Below are positions 41,007 to 50,800 of a DNA stretch of 64,000 nt, piece by piece. Numbering within the stretch: the stretch's first letter is position 1; each line of letters begins with the position of its first letter. The position numbers and the translations under genes are program-made. The notes under the pieces are model-generated. The model saw only the letters and a program-made list of their open reading frames with translations. It had not been told where the DNA came from and ran no database searches. The stretch comes from Corynebacterium silvaticum. Its GTDB lineage: Bacteria; Actinomycetota; Actinomycetes; Mycobacteriales; Mycobacteriaceae. Where the stretch lies: contig NZ_SDQO02000001.1 of the NCBI RefSeq assembly GCF_004382825.2, positions 1-64,000 on the forward strand. The letters are read 5' to 3'.

Positions 41007-41336
41007 ATGGCCACACCAACACCGACCGCTGAACTAGTTGAGCTCGTGAAGGCGAATCTGATTCTCGCTCACGACGAAGACGACGCCCTGATCGGCTCGC
41101 TGGTGGGGGCTGCCACCTCCTATGCCGTCGCCTACCAACACCTACCCGACTCCTACTATGAGGATCATCCGATGTCGGGGACGACACGGCAGGCGATCGT
41201 CTTGTTGGCGACGCATTTCTATGAGTAACGTGACGGCTCCACCGCAGGGTTCTGGGCGGACAAGCCTGAAGCGGCAAAGGCAGTGTGGAACGCCGTCAAC
41301 AATCTGCTCCGACTCGACCGCGAATGGAAGGTATAA
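41007..41336 (+). pseudogene. Head-tail connector gene broken by an in-frame stop
   Basis: The frame from 41007 gives MATPTPTAELVELVKANLIL to LLATHFYE and stops at TAA 41226-41228. In the same frame translation would continue RDGSTAGFWADKPEAAKAVW to LLRLDREWKV and end at 41336. Together this is a normal 109-residue gp6-like head-tail connector in which one codon, probably a serine, became TAA. No in-frame restart codon follows. If the stop is real, tail joining should fail and the prophage would be defective unless the stop is suppressed. Confidence 0.85.
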
Positions 41337-41342
41337 GAAGCC

Positions 41343-41684
41343 ATGGCTGGTATTGGTTCCATGCGCGAGCACATCGACTTGATCGTGCCGGTGGTGGTGC
41401 GGGATAAGGCCGGGTTCACCACCACTAATGATCGGATCGTGGCTACGGTGCGGGCGTATCGGGAGACCCGGCACGCCACGGCTGCGTGGGTGAACCGCGC
41501 TGCCTATACGAACGCCACCGTCCTGTTCCGCATCCGCACCATGCCCGGACTCGACGTCACCGAGGCGATGGAGATCGCCACTCACGATGGCCGGTTTGTG
41601 ATTGACACGGTCGAAGTGATCGGCCGCTATGTCGAAATCCTCGCCCACCAATCTGTTCCTGAAGGGGAGCTAAACCATGGCTAA
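41343..41684 (+). CDS. Head closure / head-tail adaptor protein
   Basis: A 113-residue SPP1 gp16-like stopper: MREHIDLIVPVVVRDKAGFT, RIVATVRAYRETRHATAAW and a C-terminal DGRFVIDTVEVIGRYVEILA. It closes the connector after packaging. It starts 6 bp after the broken connector frame and overlaps the next gene by 8 bp. Confidence 0.82.
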   Translation: MAGIGSMREHIDLIVPVVVRDKAGFTTTNDRIVATVRAYRETRHATAAWVNRAAYTNATVLFRIRTMPGLDVTEAMEIATHDGRFVIDTVEVIGRYVEILAHQSVPEGELNHG

Positions 41685-42111
41685 AGCTCAGATCAAGTTA
41701 CCAACCGCGTTCATTGATTCCCTCGATGCCGCCTCGGCTCTGCTCGATGCAGCCGCCGACGAGGTACTCAACGCCGGTGCTGACGTGGTCGAACCCCGTC
41801 TGCGGGCCAACCTCACTGTCACGATCGGCAAGGGGGTGACGCCGTCACGCTCCACCGGGCAACTCCTTGGCGCGCTCGGCACGACGGCTGTGCGGGTGAA
41901 TTCGCGGGGTGAGCACAACTTGAAGATCGGGTTCGCTGAAAACCGCCGGGATGGCAGGTCGAATGCGCTGATCGCGAACGTGCTCGAATACGGCCGCTCC
42001 AACCAGCCCGCAAGGCCCTTTCTGGCACCCACCCGATCCCAAACCCGCCGACCAGCGACGGAGGCGATGAAGCAGGCACTGACTGCGCGGATGAACCAGG
42101 TAGCACCATGA
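41677..42111 (+). CDS. HK97 gp10-like neck/tail component
   Basis: A 144-residue protein with an N-terminal helical region (SLDAASALLDAAADEVLNAG), STGQLLGALGTTAVRVNS and a C-terminal YGRSNQPARPFLAPTRSQTR, the motif of the HK97-gp10 family that acts in the head-tail interface. It overlaps both neighbours. Confidence 0.82.
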   Translation: MAKAQIKLPTAFIDSLDAASALLDAAADEVLNAGADVVEPRLRANLTVTIGKGVTPSRSTGQLLGALGTTAVRVNSRGEHNLKIGFAENRRDGRSNALIANVLEYGRSNQPARPFLAPTRSQTRRPATEAMKQALTARMNQVAP

Positions 42112-42467
42112 CCCCACTGTTGGAACGACTCACTGCAGTTGCCGACGGCCTCAGGGTGCCGATCGCGGTCGGCCTCTACACGGCCACACCCGTGCCGGAC
42201 ACCTATCTCGTCGCCACACCATTGGCTGACCTGTTTGACATGTTCGCCGACAATCAGCCCGGCGTCGAGGTCGAAGAAGTACGCCTCAGCCTGTTCACGA
42301 AAGGCAACTACCTAGCTGAGCGTGACCGCCTCACTGCCGCGCTACTCGAAGCCGGTTTGGTTATCACGGCGCGCCGCTATGTCGGCTACGAGCCCGACAC
42401 CGGTTTTCATCACTACGGCGTTGATCTCGCCGCCCACAACCCCTACAACATTCTGGAAGGATTTTAG
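42108..42467 (+). CDS. Tail terminator-like protein
   Basis: A 119-residue protein between gp10 and the major tail protein, the usual place of the tail terminator: YTATPVPDTYLVATPLADLF, LSLFTKGNYLAERDRLTAAL and YEPDTGFHHYGVDLA. Assignment rests mainly on position and size. Confidence 0.72.
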   Translation: MTPLLERLTAVADGLRVPIAVGLYTATPVPDTYLVATPLADLFDMFADNQPGVEVEEVRLSLFTKGNYLAERDRLTAALLEAGLVITARRYVGYEPDTGFHHYGVDLAAHNPYNILEGF

Positions 42468-42471
42468 CCCC

Positions 42472-43089
42472 ATGGCCACGATTGGATTAGACAAGCTCTA
42501 CTACGCCACCATCACCGAAGACCCCGCCACCGGCGAGGAAACCTACTCCAAGCCCACCCAGCTCGCAAAAGCAATCTCCGCCGAACTGAGCGTTGAGTTG
42601 GCTGAGGCGATCCTATATGCCGATGACGGCGCATCGGAGATCGTCAAAGAATTCAAGTCCGGCACCCTCACCCTCGGTGTCGACGACCTCGGTGCGGACG
42701 CGGCCGCTGCTTTGACTGGCGCGAGCGTGGATGCGAACGGGGTGCTCGTGTCGACCTCGGAGGACAACACGACGCCGGTGGCGATCGGGTTCCGCGCCGC
42801 CCGCTCGAACGGGAAATACCAGTATTTCTGGCTGTACCGGGTCAAGTTCGCCCTCCCCACGACAACGCTTGCGACGAAGGCCGATTCGATTACGTTCTCG
42901 ACGCCGACAGTGGAGGGCACGATCCTGCGACGCAACAAGCCCGATGCCAAGGGGAGGCATCCGTGGAAGGCTGAAGTCACCGAAGGCGCACCCGGCGTCA
43001 AGCCAGAGACCATCACCGGCTGGTACACCGCCGTCTACGAACCCACCACCACGACCGCTAGCGCGCCCCAGGAAGGAGAGCCGCGATGA
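42472..43089 (+). CDS. Major tail protein
   Basis: A 205-residue protein of the phi13/TP901-type major tail family: MATIGLDKLYYATITEDPAT, SVELAEAILYADDGASEIVK, KSGTLTLGVDDLGADAAAAL, YFWLYRVKFALP and GRHPWKAEV. It polymerises into the tail tube. The ATG at 42472 was chosen because the upstream part of the frame is shadow coding of the tail terminator. Confidence 0.88.
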   Translation: MATIGLDKLYYATITEDPATGEETYSKPTQLAKAISAELSVELAEAILYADDGASEIVKEFKSGTLTLGVDDLGADAAAALTGASVDANGVLVSTSEDNTTPVAIGFRAARSNGKYQYFWLYRVKFALPTTTLATKADSITFSTPTVEGTILRRNKPDAKGRHPWKAEVTEGAPGVKPETITGWYTAVYEPTTTTASAPQEGEPR

Positions 43090-43490
43090 CAACTAAGACG
43101 AAGAAGACCGACTCCGATGATGCGGTCGTGGTGATTGGTGGCCAGCCCTACGAGCTGATCCTCACCACGCGTGCGACCCGTGAGATCGCTGCCCGCTATG
43201 GCGGGCTGGAAAACCTCGGCGAAGCCTTAGAGTCCAGTGAGGACTTCGCCCACACCCTTGGTGAGGTGATCTGGCTGATCACCCTCTTGGCGAACCAATC
43301 CGTCGCGATCCACAACCTCCAACACCCCGACGACCCCAGGAGCGAGCTGACGGTGGAGGCAGTCGAGTTATTGACCGTCCCCGCTGATCTGGCTGACTAT
43401 CGGGGTGCGATCGCTGCCGCATTGCAGCACGGCACGAGGCGTGCGATCGAGACTGTTTCAGTCCCAAAAGACCCGGCGAAGGACGCATAA
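43086..43490 (+). CDS. Tail assembly chaperone, short (gpG-like) form
   Basis: A 134-residue protein: VVIGGQPYELILTTRATREI, the EVIWLITLLANQSVAIHNLQ helix and AIAAALQHGTRRAIETVSVP. In long-tailed phages this gene yields a short chaperone and, by -1 frameshifting, a longer fusion; both bind the tape measure during tail assembly. A slippery CCCAAAA in the correct frame lies at 43463-43469. The gene overlaps the tail protein by 4 bp. Confidence 0.82.
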   Translation: MTTKTKKTDSDDAVVVIGGQPYELILTTRATREIAARYGGLENLGEALESSEDFAHTLGEVIWLITLLANQSVAIHNLQHPDDPRSELTVEAVELLTVPADLADYRGAIAAALQHGTRRAIETVSVPKDPAKDA

Positions 43491-43684
43491 CCACCAGCAC
43501 CGAGGCCACCTTCACCAGGCTGACCTACATCGGCCTGGCACACCTGAACCTCATCCAGACTGAGGTGGAGCTCATGGTGTTCGGGCGGCTGTTGGATCTG
43601 GTGGATTGCTGGCTGATTGAGACCGGCAGGGCTAAGCCGGCTCGCACGTGGTTTATTGATGACGTGATTCCGGACGGGGTTTAA
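43086..43684 (+). CDS. Tail assembly chaperone, frameshifted (gpGT-like) fusion
   Basis: After slippage at 43463-43469 the -1 frame reads on through TTSTEATFTRLTYIGLAHLN, ELMVFGRLLDLVDCW and ARTWFIDDVIPDGV to TAA 43682-43684. This segment has no start codon or ribosome-binding site of its own and ends where the T part of such fusions normally ends, shortly before the tape measure. The product would be about 199 residues. Its stop overlaps the stop of the convergent XRE gene. Confidence 0.68.
43463..43469 (+). promoter_or_regulatory. -1 ribosomal frameshift site C CCA AAA
   Basis: The heptamer fits X-XXY-YYZ in the frame of the gene starting at 43086. Slippage by -1 joins it to the open frame ending at 43684, as in lambda G/GT. 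Confidence 0.72.
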
Positions 43685-43878
43685 AAGCCATCTGGGGTGA
43701 AAATGTCTTCTATCTTGCAATTAAAGGTTTTCGCGATAGTGAATGCTAAGGGCAGGGAGGGGTCGAAGCGACCTTTTTCGATGGAGATCACGGTTTGACG
43801 GCTGACTCCGAGTAGTTCGGCGAGTTTTTCTTGTGACAAGCCGGCCTGTTTGCGGAGCGTGACGAGATTGTTTTTCAC
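43681..43878 (-). CDS. XRE-family HTH regulator (YozG-like)
   Basis: A 65-residue one-domain regulator: LVTLRKQAGLSQEKLAELLG then VSRQTVISIEKGRFDPSLP and CKIEDIF. Such proteins are usually encoded beside a multi-pass membrane protein, as here 3 bp upstream. The pair is antisense, inserted between the tail chaperone and tape-measure genes, and is probably expressed in the lysogen. Confidence 0.88.
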   Translation of the reverse strand: MKNNLVTLRKQAGLSQEKLAELLGVSRQTVISIEKGRFDPSLPLAFTIAKTFNCKIEDIFTPDGF

Positions 43879-43881
43879 GAC

Positions 43882-44334
43882 TCACCTATGCTTCGCCCAC
43901 AAATAGGAAACCCCGTAGATCAGGAATTCGAACACGACTATTCCCGCCAACACGAATGAGACGACCCCTGATGTTACCGCTGCGCCGATGCCTGCGGCCG
44001 CGACGGTGATCAGGAAAGTGTTCGTGGCTGCGAGCGAGTGCCAATGATGCTCCACGGCTTGTTCTGGATGAGCCGTCGCGCCCGGCAGGCTCGAGCGGTC
44101 AACGATTAAGACCCATACCAAGCCGATGAGTGGGCCGGCCAAACAGGCCGCGAGAATCATCACGGCCACCCACCGATATTCGCCAGGCGGATTGGACACC
44201 ACCCTGAACACGGCAGTACCTATCGCAAGCAGCATCCCGACGACCACCGCAGGAACGGCTGCCTTGACTCTCGTTCCCCGCACATACCCCCACGCCGGTT
44301 GCTTGGCAGTTACATCTTCCATAACAGGCTCCAT
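43882..44334 (-). CDS. Four-helix membrane protein paired with the XRE regulator
   Basis: A 150-residue protein with about four hydrophobic helices (VPAVVVGMLLAIGTAVFRVV; WVAVMILAACLAGPLIGLVW; TFLITVAAAGIGAAVTSGVV; IVVFEFLIYGVSYLW). Membrane proteins of this kind are commonly linked to YozG-like regulators, with unknown function. Two starts are possible: ATG 44334 (almost leaderless from the predicted promoter) or ATG 44322, which has ggag at a proper distance. Confidence 0.72.
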   Translation of the reverse strand: MEPVMEDVTAKQPAWGYVRGTRVKAAVPAVVVGMLLAIGTAVFRVVSNPPGEYRWVAVMILAACLAGPLIGLVWVLIVDRSSLPGATAHPEQAVEHHWHSLAATNTFLITVAAAGIGAAVTSGVVSFVLAGIVVFEFLIYGVSYLWAKHR

Positions 44335-44345
44335 TCTCCCAATCT

Positions 44346-44373
44346 ATTCTAACGCCCACCATCCTAATGTCAA
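44346..44373 (-). promoter_or_regulatory. Promoter of the XRE/membrane pair
   Basis: On the minus strand TTGACA (44373-44368) and TAGAAT (44351-44346) are separated by 16 bp, a near-consensus sigma-A promoter starting just upstream of the membrane-protein gene. Confidence 0.65.
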
Positions 44374-44424
44374 AGACACTTTACGTCAAGTGGGTTTGAC
44401 ATTATTTGTGAAAGGACCCCGCCC

Positions 44425-47109
44425 ATGGCTGATAGCTCGTTTGGTTTGAAGATTGGGTTGGAGGGTGAGCGGGAGTTTAAGCGCGCGATCACCGAGATCA
44501 ACCGCGAGATGCGGGTGCTCGGTTCGGAGATGAAGCTCGCGGCGTCGGCGTTTGCGAAGAACGAGACTTCGGTTGGGTCGTTGACGGCGAAGAACCAGGT
44601 GCTGGCTAAGGAGATCGACGCGCAGCGGCAGAAGGTGGAGACGTTGCGGGCGGCGTTGGATAATGCGGCTTTCTCGTTTGGGGAGAACGATTCCCGGACG
44701 AAGAATTGGCAGATCCAGCTCAACAACGCCCAGGCCACGTTGAATGGGCTGGAGGCTGAGCTTGAGGACAATAACGACGCGCTCAAGCAGTTCGGCTCGC
44801 AGGCTGATGGTGCTGGTGATGACGCGAAGGATGCGGCGAACCAGACTGGCAGGCTCGAGGATGCTGTCGATGATCTTGGCGGCGAGCTGGATGATACGTC
44901 GGGTAAGACCAGGATCTTCGGTGACGTTCTGAAAGCCAATCTGGCTTCTGAGGCGATTATCGCCGGGGTGAAGGGCATCGTGAACGCGGTCGCTGGGGTG
45001 GCTAGAGGGTTTGCTGGAGCGATGAAAGATGGCGTGGAGTACAACGCTCGTATGGAGCAATACACCACCAGTTTCACTACGATGCTTGGCGACCAAGCCA
45101 AAGCCCAACAGTTGGTGAATGATCTAAAGCGTGAGGCGGCTAGGACTCCGTTCGGGATGGAGGACTTGGCCAAGAACACCCAAACGTTGATGGCCTTCGG
45201 TATGTCCGCCGAGGAAGCACAGCTCCGGTTGGGTCAACTTGGCGATATTTCTCAAGGTGATGCGGTGAAGCTCGAGTCGCTCACGCTCGCGTTTGCGCAA
45301 ATGTCGTCGACGGGCAAGCTCACCGGGCAAGACCTGAATCAGATGATTAACGCTGGTTTCAACCCGCTCGAGGAGATTTCGCGCAAGACGGGTAAGAGCA
45401 TTGGTGAGTTGAAGGAGGAGATGGGTAAGGGCGCTATTTCGGCTGAGATGGTGGCGGACGCGTTCGCCAGTGCTACTGCTGAGGGTGGAAGGTTTTATGG
45501 GGCGATGGATGCCCAGTCTCAGACTTTTTCCGGCCAGCTCGCGACTTTAGAGGACGGGGTTGCGAACTTGAAAGGCGTGCTCGCTGGTGGCTTGTCACAG
45601 GCGTTGGCGGGCACGGTGTTGCCTATGGTCAACGGCTGGGTCGATGAGTTAACGGCTGCGTTCGAGGAAGGCGGCGCGCCTGCTCTGATCGAGACGTTCG
45701 GGCAGATTCTGCAAGAAGCCCTGGCGTTTATCGCAGAACAACTCCCTGCCGTGATCGAGACCGGCATGTCGATCCTGACTGCTCTGATTGAGGGCATCAT
45801 CGAAGTTTTGCCGTCTTTGGCTGAGACTGCCGTGCAGTTGGTGACTGCCTTGTTGGAAGCGATCATTGAAGCGTTGCCGTTGTTGCTGGATGCGGCGTTG
45901 CAGGTCATCGCCACACTGGCCACAGGTATCGGCGAGGCTTTGCCGGAGTTGATCCCGGCGGCTATTGAGATGCTGACCGCGCTCGTTCAAGGACTGATCG
46001 ATAATCTGCCGATGCTGTTAGATGCGGCGTTGCAGCTGATCACCGGGCTGACGCAGGGGCTACTGGAAGCCTTGCCGGTGTTGATTGAGGCGTTACCGCA
46101 GATCGTGACGGGGATCGTGGAGTTCCTGATCGGGGCGATCCCGCAACTGATCGAAACCGGCATCACACTACTGACGTCGTTGGTGGGGGCGTTGCCGGAG
46201 ATTATTACCGCGATTGTGACCGTGTTGCCGCAGATCATCACCGGCATCACCACCACACTCTTAGCGGCCTTGCCGCAGTTGGTGCAGGCAGGCGTGCAGC
46301 TGTTGACGGCATTAATCCAGAACCTACCCACGATTATTTCCACGATTGTGGCCGCCCTGCCACAAATCATTTCGGCTATCGTGTCGGCGATTGGTGGCGC
46401 GATTCCACAACTCGTCCAAGCAGGCGTCCAGTTGTTCACCGCGTTAATCCAGAACCTACCCCAGATTATTTCGACGATTGTGGCTGCGGTTCCGCAAATC
46501 ATCACAGGGATTGTGAACGCGGTCGGCCAAGGCGTGGGTCAGATGGCTTCTGCCGGGGTTGATCTGGTACGAGGCTTGTGGAACGGCATCCAGTCGTTGG
46601 CTGGCTGGTTGTGGGATCAGGTAGCAGGGTGGTGTAGTGATATTTGGGATGGGATTACCGGATTCTTCGGTATCAACTCACCATCGAAAGAAATGGCCTG
46701 GGTTGGTGACATGCTCACACGAGGACTAGCAGGTGGCATCACCACCACTGGTCAGCGTGCTATTACCGCCGCCCAAGATGTCGCCAAAGACACCCTAGGC
46801 GCGATGAACACCCTCACTGAGGGTATCACTGTGCCCATCGCCACGGATATTGAGCCGGTGCGTGTCCCTGAAATCGATCTTGCGCCGGTGTCTGTGAACG
46901 CTCAACATTCCACGCAACCTGATGGTACGAACGATCGAGTGGACGTGGCGGGGATTATTGACCACACTGCCCGGCGATTGCTGGAGAGCCTAGATATCAA
47001 GGTCGTGCTCAACGACGGGACGCTGGTCGGTAAACTCGCGCCGGGGCTGAACCGGCAACTCGCGCGCCTGAGTAGTCATCAGGGTGTGTTGGTGGGAGGA
47101 GGGGTCTAA
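44425..47109 (+). CDS. Tape measure protein
   Basis: An 894-residue protein fixing tail length. It starts DSSFGLKIGLEGEREFKRAI, followed by a coiled coil to about residue 150. A TP901-type core follows with YTTSFTTMLGDQAKAQQLVN, ARTPFGMEDLAKNTQTLMAF and LTGQDLNQMINAGFNPLEEI. A long hydrophobic region then carries degenerate repeats such as IPQLVQAGVQLFTALIQNLP at about 430-710. The end has FFGINSPSKEMAWVGDML. It starts after gaaaggacc and its stop overlaps the next ATG. Confidence 0.93.
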   Translation: MADSSFGLKIGLEGEREFKRAITEINREMRVLGSEMKLAASAFAKNETSVGSLTAKNQVLAKEIDAQRQKVETLRAALDNAAFSFGENDSRTKNWQIQLNNAQATLNGLEAELEDNNDALKQFGSQADGAGDDAKDAANQTGRLEDAVDDLGGELDDTSGKTRIFGDVLKANLASEAIIAGVKGIVNAVAGVARGFAGAMKDGVEYNARMEQYTTSFTTMLGDQAKAQQLVNDLKREAARTPFGMEDLAKNTQTLMAFGMSAEEAQLRLGQLGDISQGDAVKLESLTLAFAQMSSTGKLTGQDLNQMINAGFNPLEEISRKTGKSIGELKEEMGKGAISAEMVADAFASATAEGGRFYGAMDAQSQTFSGQLATLEDGVANLKGVLAGGLSQALAGTVLPMVNGWVDELTAAFEEGGAPALIETFGQILQEALAFIAEQLPAVIETGMSILTALIEGIIEVLPSLAETAVQLVTALLEAIIEALPLLLDAALQVIATLATGIGEALPELIPAAIEMLTALVQGLIDNLPMLLDAALQLITGLTQGLLEALPVLIEALPQIVTGIVEFLIGAIPQLIETGITLLTSLVGALPEIITAIVTVLPQIITGITTTLLAALPQLVQAGVQLLTALIQNLPTIISTIVAALPQIISAIVSAIGGAIPQLVQAGVQLFTALIQNLPQIISTIVAAVPQIITGIVNAVGQGVGQMASAGVDLVRGLWNGIQSLAGWLWDQVAGWCSDIWDGITGFFGINSPSKEMAWVGDMLTRGLAGGITTTGQRAITAAQDVAKDTLGAMNTLTEGITVPIATDIEPVRVPEIDLAPVSVNAQHSTQPDGTNDRVDVAGIIDHTARRLLESLDIKVVLNDGTLVGKLAPGLNRQLARLSSHQGVLVGGGV

Positions 47110-47801
47110 TGCGCGCCTTCACCCTAGACCACACCACCACGTCCGCTTCGCTCGGGCTACGCTTCACCGGCCCAGTAGAAATCCCAGCCGCCCAGCGGGT
47201 TGTCGAGGACATCGACGTACAAGGCCGGGCAGGGACACTGACCCGGCTGGGCGGCTGGCACGACACCGTCATGACCCTGCCACTGGCGGTGAACCTCACC
47301 GGGGGTGTGGATGCTTATCAGCGGGCGGCACTGGCTTTGAGTAACGCTAGCGTGATTGGTTTGTCGGGTGATCCGGGCGTGTTCCGCCACATTAAGCACG
47401 CCACGATCTCGCCGCTGCGCCGCGAGCTAGCTTCATGGGGCATGTTTGAAGCCGAACTGACTTGCGCGCCATTCACCTACCTCAACATCGGGCTGGTCAA
47501 GCACACGCTGACCGTTTCGGGCACGATCACCAACCCCGGCCTACTCGACTCTGCGCCGGTCGTCACCGTGTATGGCACCGGCATGCTGACGCTCACGATC
47601 AACGGCACCCCGTATCGGATGTCGTCGCCGTCCGGTCAGGTCACATTGGACTCGGCGCGCCTGGTGGCGCATGTGGCGGGCCGGGTCCAAACCGATGCGC
47701 TCACCGGCGACTTCCCACGCTTGGTGCCGGGGGTGAACAGGTTCGTTCTCGGCACAGGCATCTCGTCAATCGAGGTCACCGGAAACTGGCGCAACCCCTA
47801 A
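47109..47801 (+). CDS. Distal tail (Dit-like) protein
   Basis: A 230-residue phage tail family protein between tape measure and tail spike. It has a compact N-terminal domain (RAFTLDHTTTSASLGLRFTG, ending in the YLNIGLVKHTLT region) and a galectin-like C-terminal half (GTGMLTLTINGTPYRMSSP). It forms the hub between tube and tip. Confidence 0.8.
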   Translation: MRAFTLDHTTTSASLGLRFTGPVEIPAAQRVVEDIDVQGRAGTLTRLGGWHDTVMTLPLAVNLTGGVDAYQRAALALSNASVIGLSGDPGVFRHIKHATISPLRRELASWGMFEAELTCAPFTYLNIGLVKHTLTVSGTITNPGLLDSAPVVTVYGTGMLTLTINGTPYRMSSPSGQVTLDSARLVAHVAGRVQTDALTGDFPRLVPGVNRFVLGTGISSIEVTGNWRNP

Positions 47802-47827
47802 CCACCGCTGACGTTCGTCACCTATCT

Positions 47828-47860
47828 GCCCGCGATCACTAGTCGCGGGCTTGCGTTTTT
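47828..47860 (+). terminator. Terminator-like hairpin before the tail spike gene
   Basis: Perfect stem gcccgcga / tcgcgggc with a 7-base loop followed after four bases by ttttt. Confidence 0.7.
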
Positions 47861-47881
47861 CTGGGAAAGGATCTGCCTGCC

Positions 47882-50800
47882 ATGTTGACTGTTCACGACC
47901 GCAGCTCAATCGATTTCACCGCGACCGGGCTGGGCGTCCTCGACCCGCACGTGGTGGAGGCGCGTGTGGTGGAAGAACTCGGCGGCCAATACGCCCTGAG
48001 CCTCGTCTATCCGGCCGACGGGCCACTCGCCAAGCACCTCGTCTTGGAAGCACTGATTGCTGCGCCGGTACCAGGCGTTGCTGCGCGGCAGGGGTTTCGC
48101 ATCCATGAGGTCTCCACCACCCTCGACGGCTTGTTGCAGGTGACGGCGTTTCATGTGTTCTACGATCTGGCGGGTAATTTCATCGCCGACACCTACGTGG
48201 TGAACAAAACCGCGAAGGCGGCGCTCGACCAGCTGCTCGCAGCAGCAGCCACGCCGCACCGGTTTACCGCCACCAGCTCCGATACTGCCACCAGGGCCTC
48301 TGCGCGGGTGGTGCGGATGCCGCTCGCAGCGGCAATCATGGACACTGGCGAGGACAACACGTTCGCGTCCCGCTGGGCTGGCGAGATCACCCGGGATAAC
48401 TGGCACATCCACCACGTTCTACGGCGGGGCGCTGACCGTGGCGTGGTGATTCGGGATCGCAAAAACCTTACCGGCTACGAATCCGTTATCGACCTCACCA
48501 GCGTGGTCACCCGGATTGTGCCGGTTGGGTATGACGGGATCACCCTGCCAGAACTCTATGTCGACTCACCCAGGCTGGCGTCGTTCGTGACGCCGCGCAT
48601 CCGTGTCATGCGTTATCCGGATATTAAGGCGATCACAGACCCCGAGCGGCCGCGCGAGGATGAAGTGCCCCTTGACCAGGCACACGCTCTGCTGCGCCAA
48701 GCAGCACAAGCCGAATTCTCGAGTCATCATGTGGATGAGCCCGCTGGATCATATTCGGTGTCGTTTGTGGAGCTCGCCTCCACAGAGGAATACTCGGATT
48801 TCGCGCAGTTAGAGACGGTGCTGCTCGGCGACACCGTGACCGTCCGCCACACAGATCTCGGGGTTGCATTGACCGCACGGGTCGTGGCCTACGACTACGA
48901 CCCACTAGCCAAGAGCTATGTGTCGGTGGAGCTCGGGTCAGTCGCCGCCACATTTACCTCGGTGACCCGCACCATCTCCTCAGCAGTTCAGGCTGCTGAG
49001 GCGGCGAGCGATCTGGCCGGTGTGGCACTCGCTAGTGCGGATGGGAAAACCACGAACCACTACGGATCCACTCAGCCCACCCAGGCTCGGCTGGGTGATA
49101 CGTGGTTCAAAACCAACGGGGAAACCACCGAGATTTGGATCTACCAGGTCACTGACACCGGCCAGCCCGGCTGGGTCGCACTTGCCACAGACCTCAACCA
49201 CGCCCAAGTCACCGCTGAACTCGCAGCAGCCAGAGCCGAAGTGGAGGCAGCCCAAGTGGCTGCTGAGGATGCGCAGGCCGCTGCTAACGCAGTCGCCGTG
49301 CGTATGAGTGCGGCTGAGAGCGAGATTGGGCTTGCACGCCAAGCCGCCACGGATGCTGCCACCACAGCAGGCCAGGTCGACCAGGCCACCACCGCGATCA
49401 CCCAACGTCTCACTGATGCGGAGGGCGAACTTACGCAAACGGCGAGTGCTGTTAGCGATCTTGACACCCGCCTGATGGAAACCACGAGCATTGCTCAAAG
49501 CGCGGCGTCTGAGCTTGCGTCCGTGGATGCGCGTTTGGATGGGATCGATCAACAGGTCACTGCTGTAGCGGCTGATGCTCAGGCGGCGCACAACGCTGCC
49601 GTGGATGCTGCCATACAAGCCTCGCAGGCTTCGGTAGAGGCGGCGCGCGTGGCAGGGATCGCGGACGGGAAAGCCGACGTCCTCATCCAACCCGTCGTCC
49701 CAGCCACAGAGTTGCAGAAGCCTTCGACCTTGTGGATCGATACCACAGCGGGCGCGAATACGCCCAAGCGCTGGAACGGCACCACCTGGGTGGCAGTCAC
49801 CGACAAGGCCGCGATCGATGCCGCAACGAAAGCAACGACCGCCACCAATGCTGCTTCTGTTGCGCAGCAGCGTGCTGATGCTGCCTACACCCTGGCCGAC
49901 AGCAAGCCGTCGGATGCCCGGGTACAGGAGCTGGCTGATGCGGCTGAGCAGGCGGCGATCGTGGCGGCTGCGGCTGATGCGCAAGCCAAAGCCGACCAAG
50001 CCACAGCCGACGCCCTCGCTGGTGCCGCAACAGATGCCCAAACCCGGGCGGATGCTGCGAAAGCGCAGGCGATCGCTGCCGCTAGCCAGGACGCTGCCAC
50101 GAAGGCTGCCCAAGCGTTAGCGGACGCGAAGGCCGCGTTGAATGTGACGTTGGCGCAGGCGCGTAGTGAGATTACGACTGAGATTGAGAACTCGGCCAAC
50201 GGGAAGAACACCATCACCCTGTCTACGGGAAGCCCCACGGGTGTGGGGTCTCGGGTTGGGGATACGTGGTGGCGGCGTGCAGGTTCGGTGATTATCGGGC
50301 AGTGGTCGTGGGACGGGTCGAGGTGGCTGGCCACGAGACTTCGCCACGAAGTGATCGCCTCCGTTGACGTCAACGCGCTGCTGGTGTCGGGCTCGGCGCG
50401 AATGAACCAGGCGGTCGTGGCGAAGATTATTGGTGACGCGGCGTATTTTGGGACGCTGGCTGCTCACCGAGTTGTTGTCGGTGACGGGACGAACTTGTGG
50501 TCAGATCAAGACCTGACGTACAGATATGCAGGGTGGGATAATAGCCCGCCGGGTAGGTTGTCCAGGGTTGCCACGGGCCAATATAACGCGCAGTACTATC
50601 CACACACGGACATTCTGGTGAAACCCGGTGAACAGTACCGGGTCACTTTCGAGTTCTCCCGGTCAGATCCCAGCCAAGGGGTCGGTATCGCCTACCGGCG
50701 TCACTTTACCGCCACTGATTCGTGGCCGAACAGCGGCACGATCGCTCACGCCAAACCCGGCGACACGACGGTGACGAGCATGCTCATCACCGTCGCGGAC

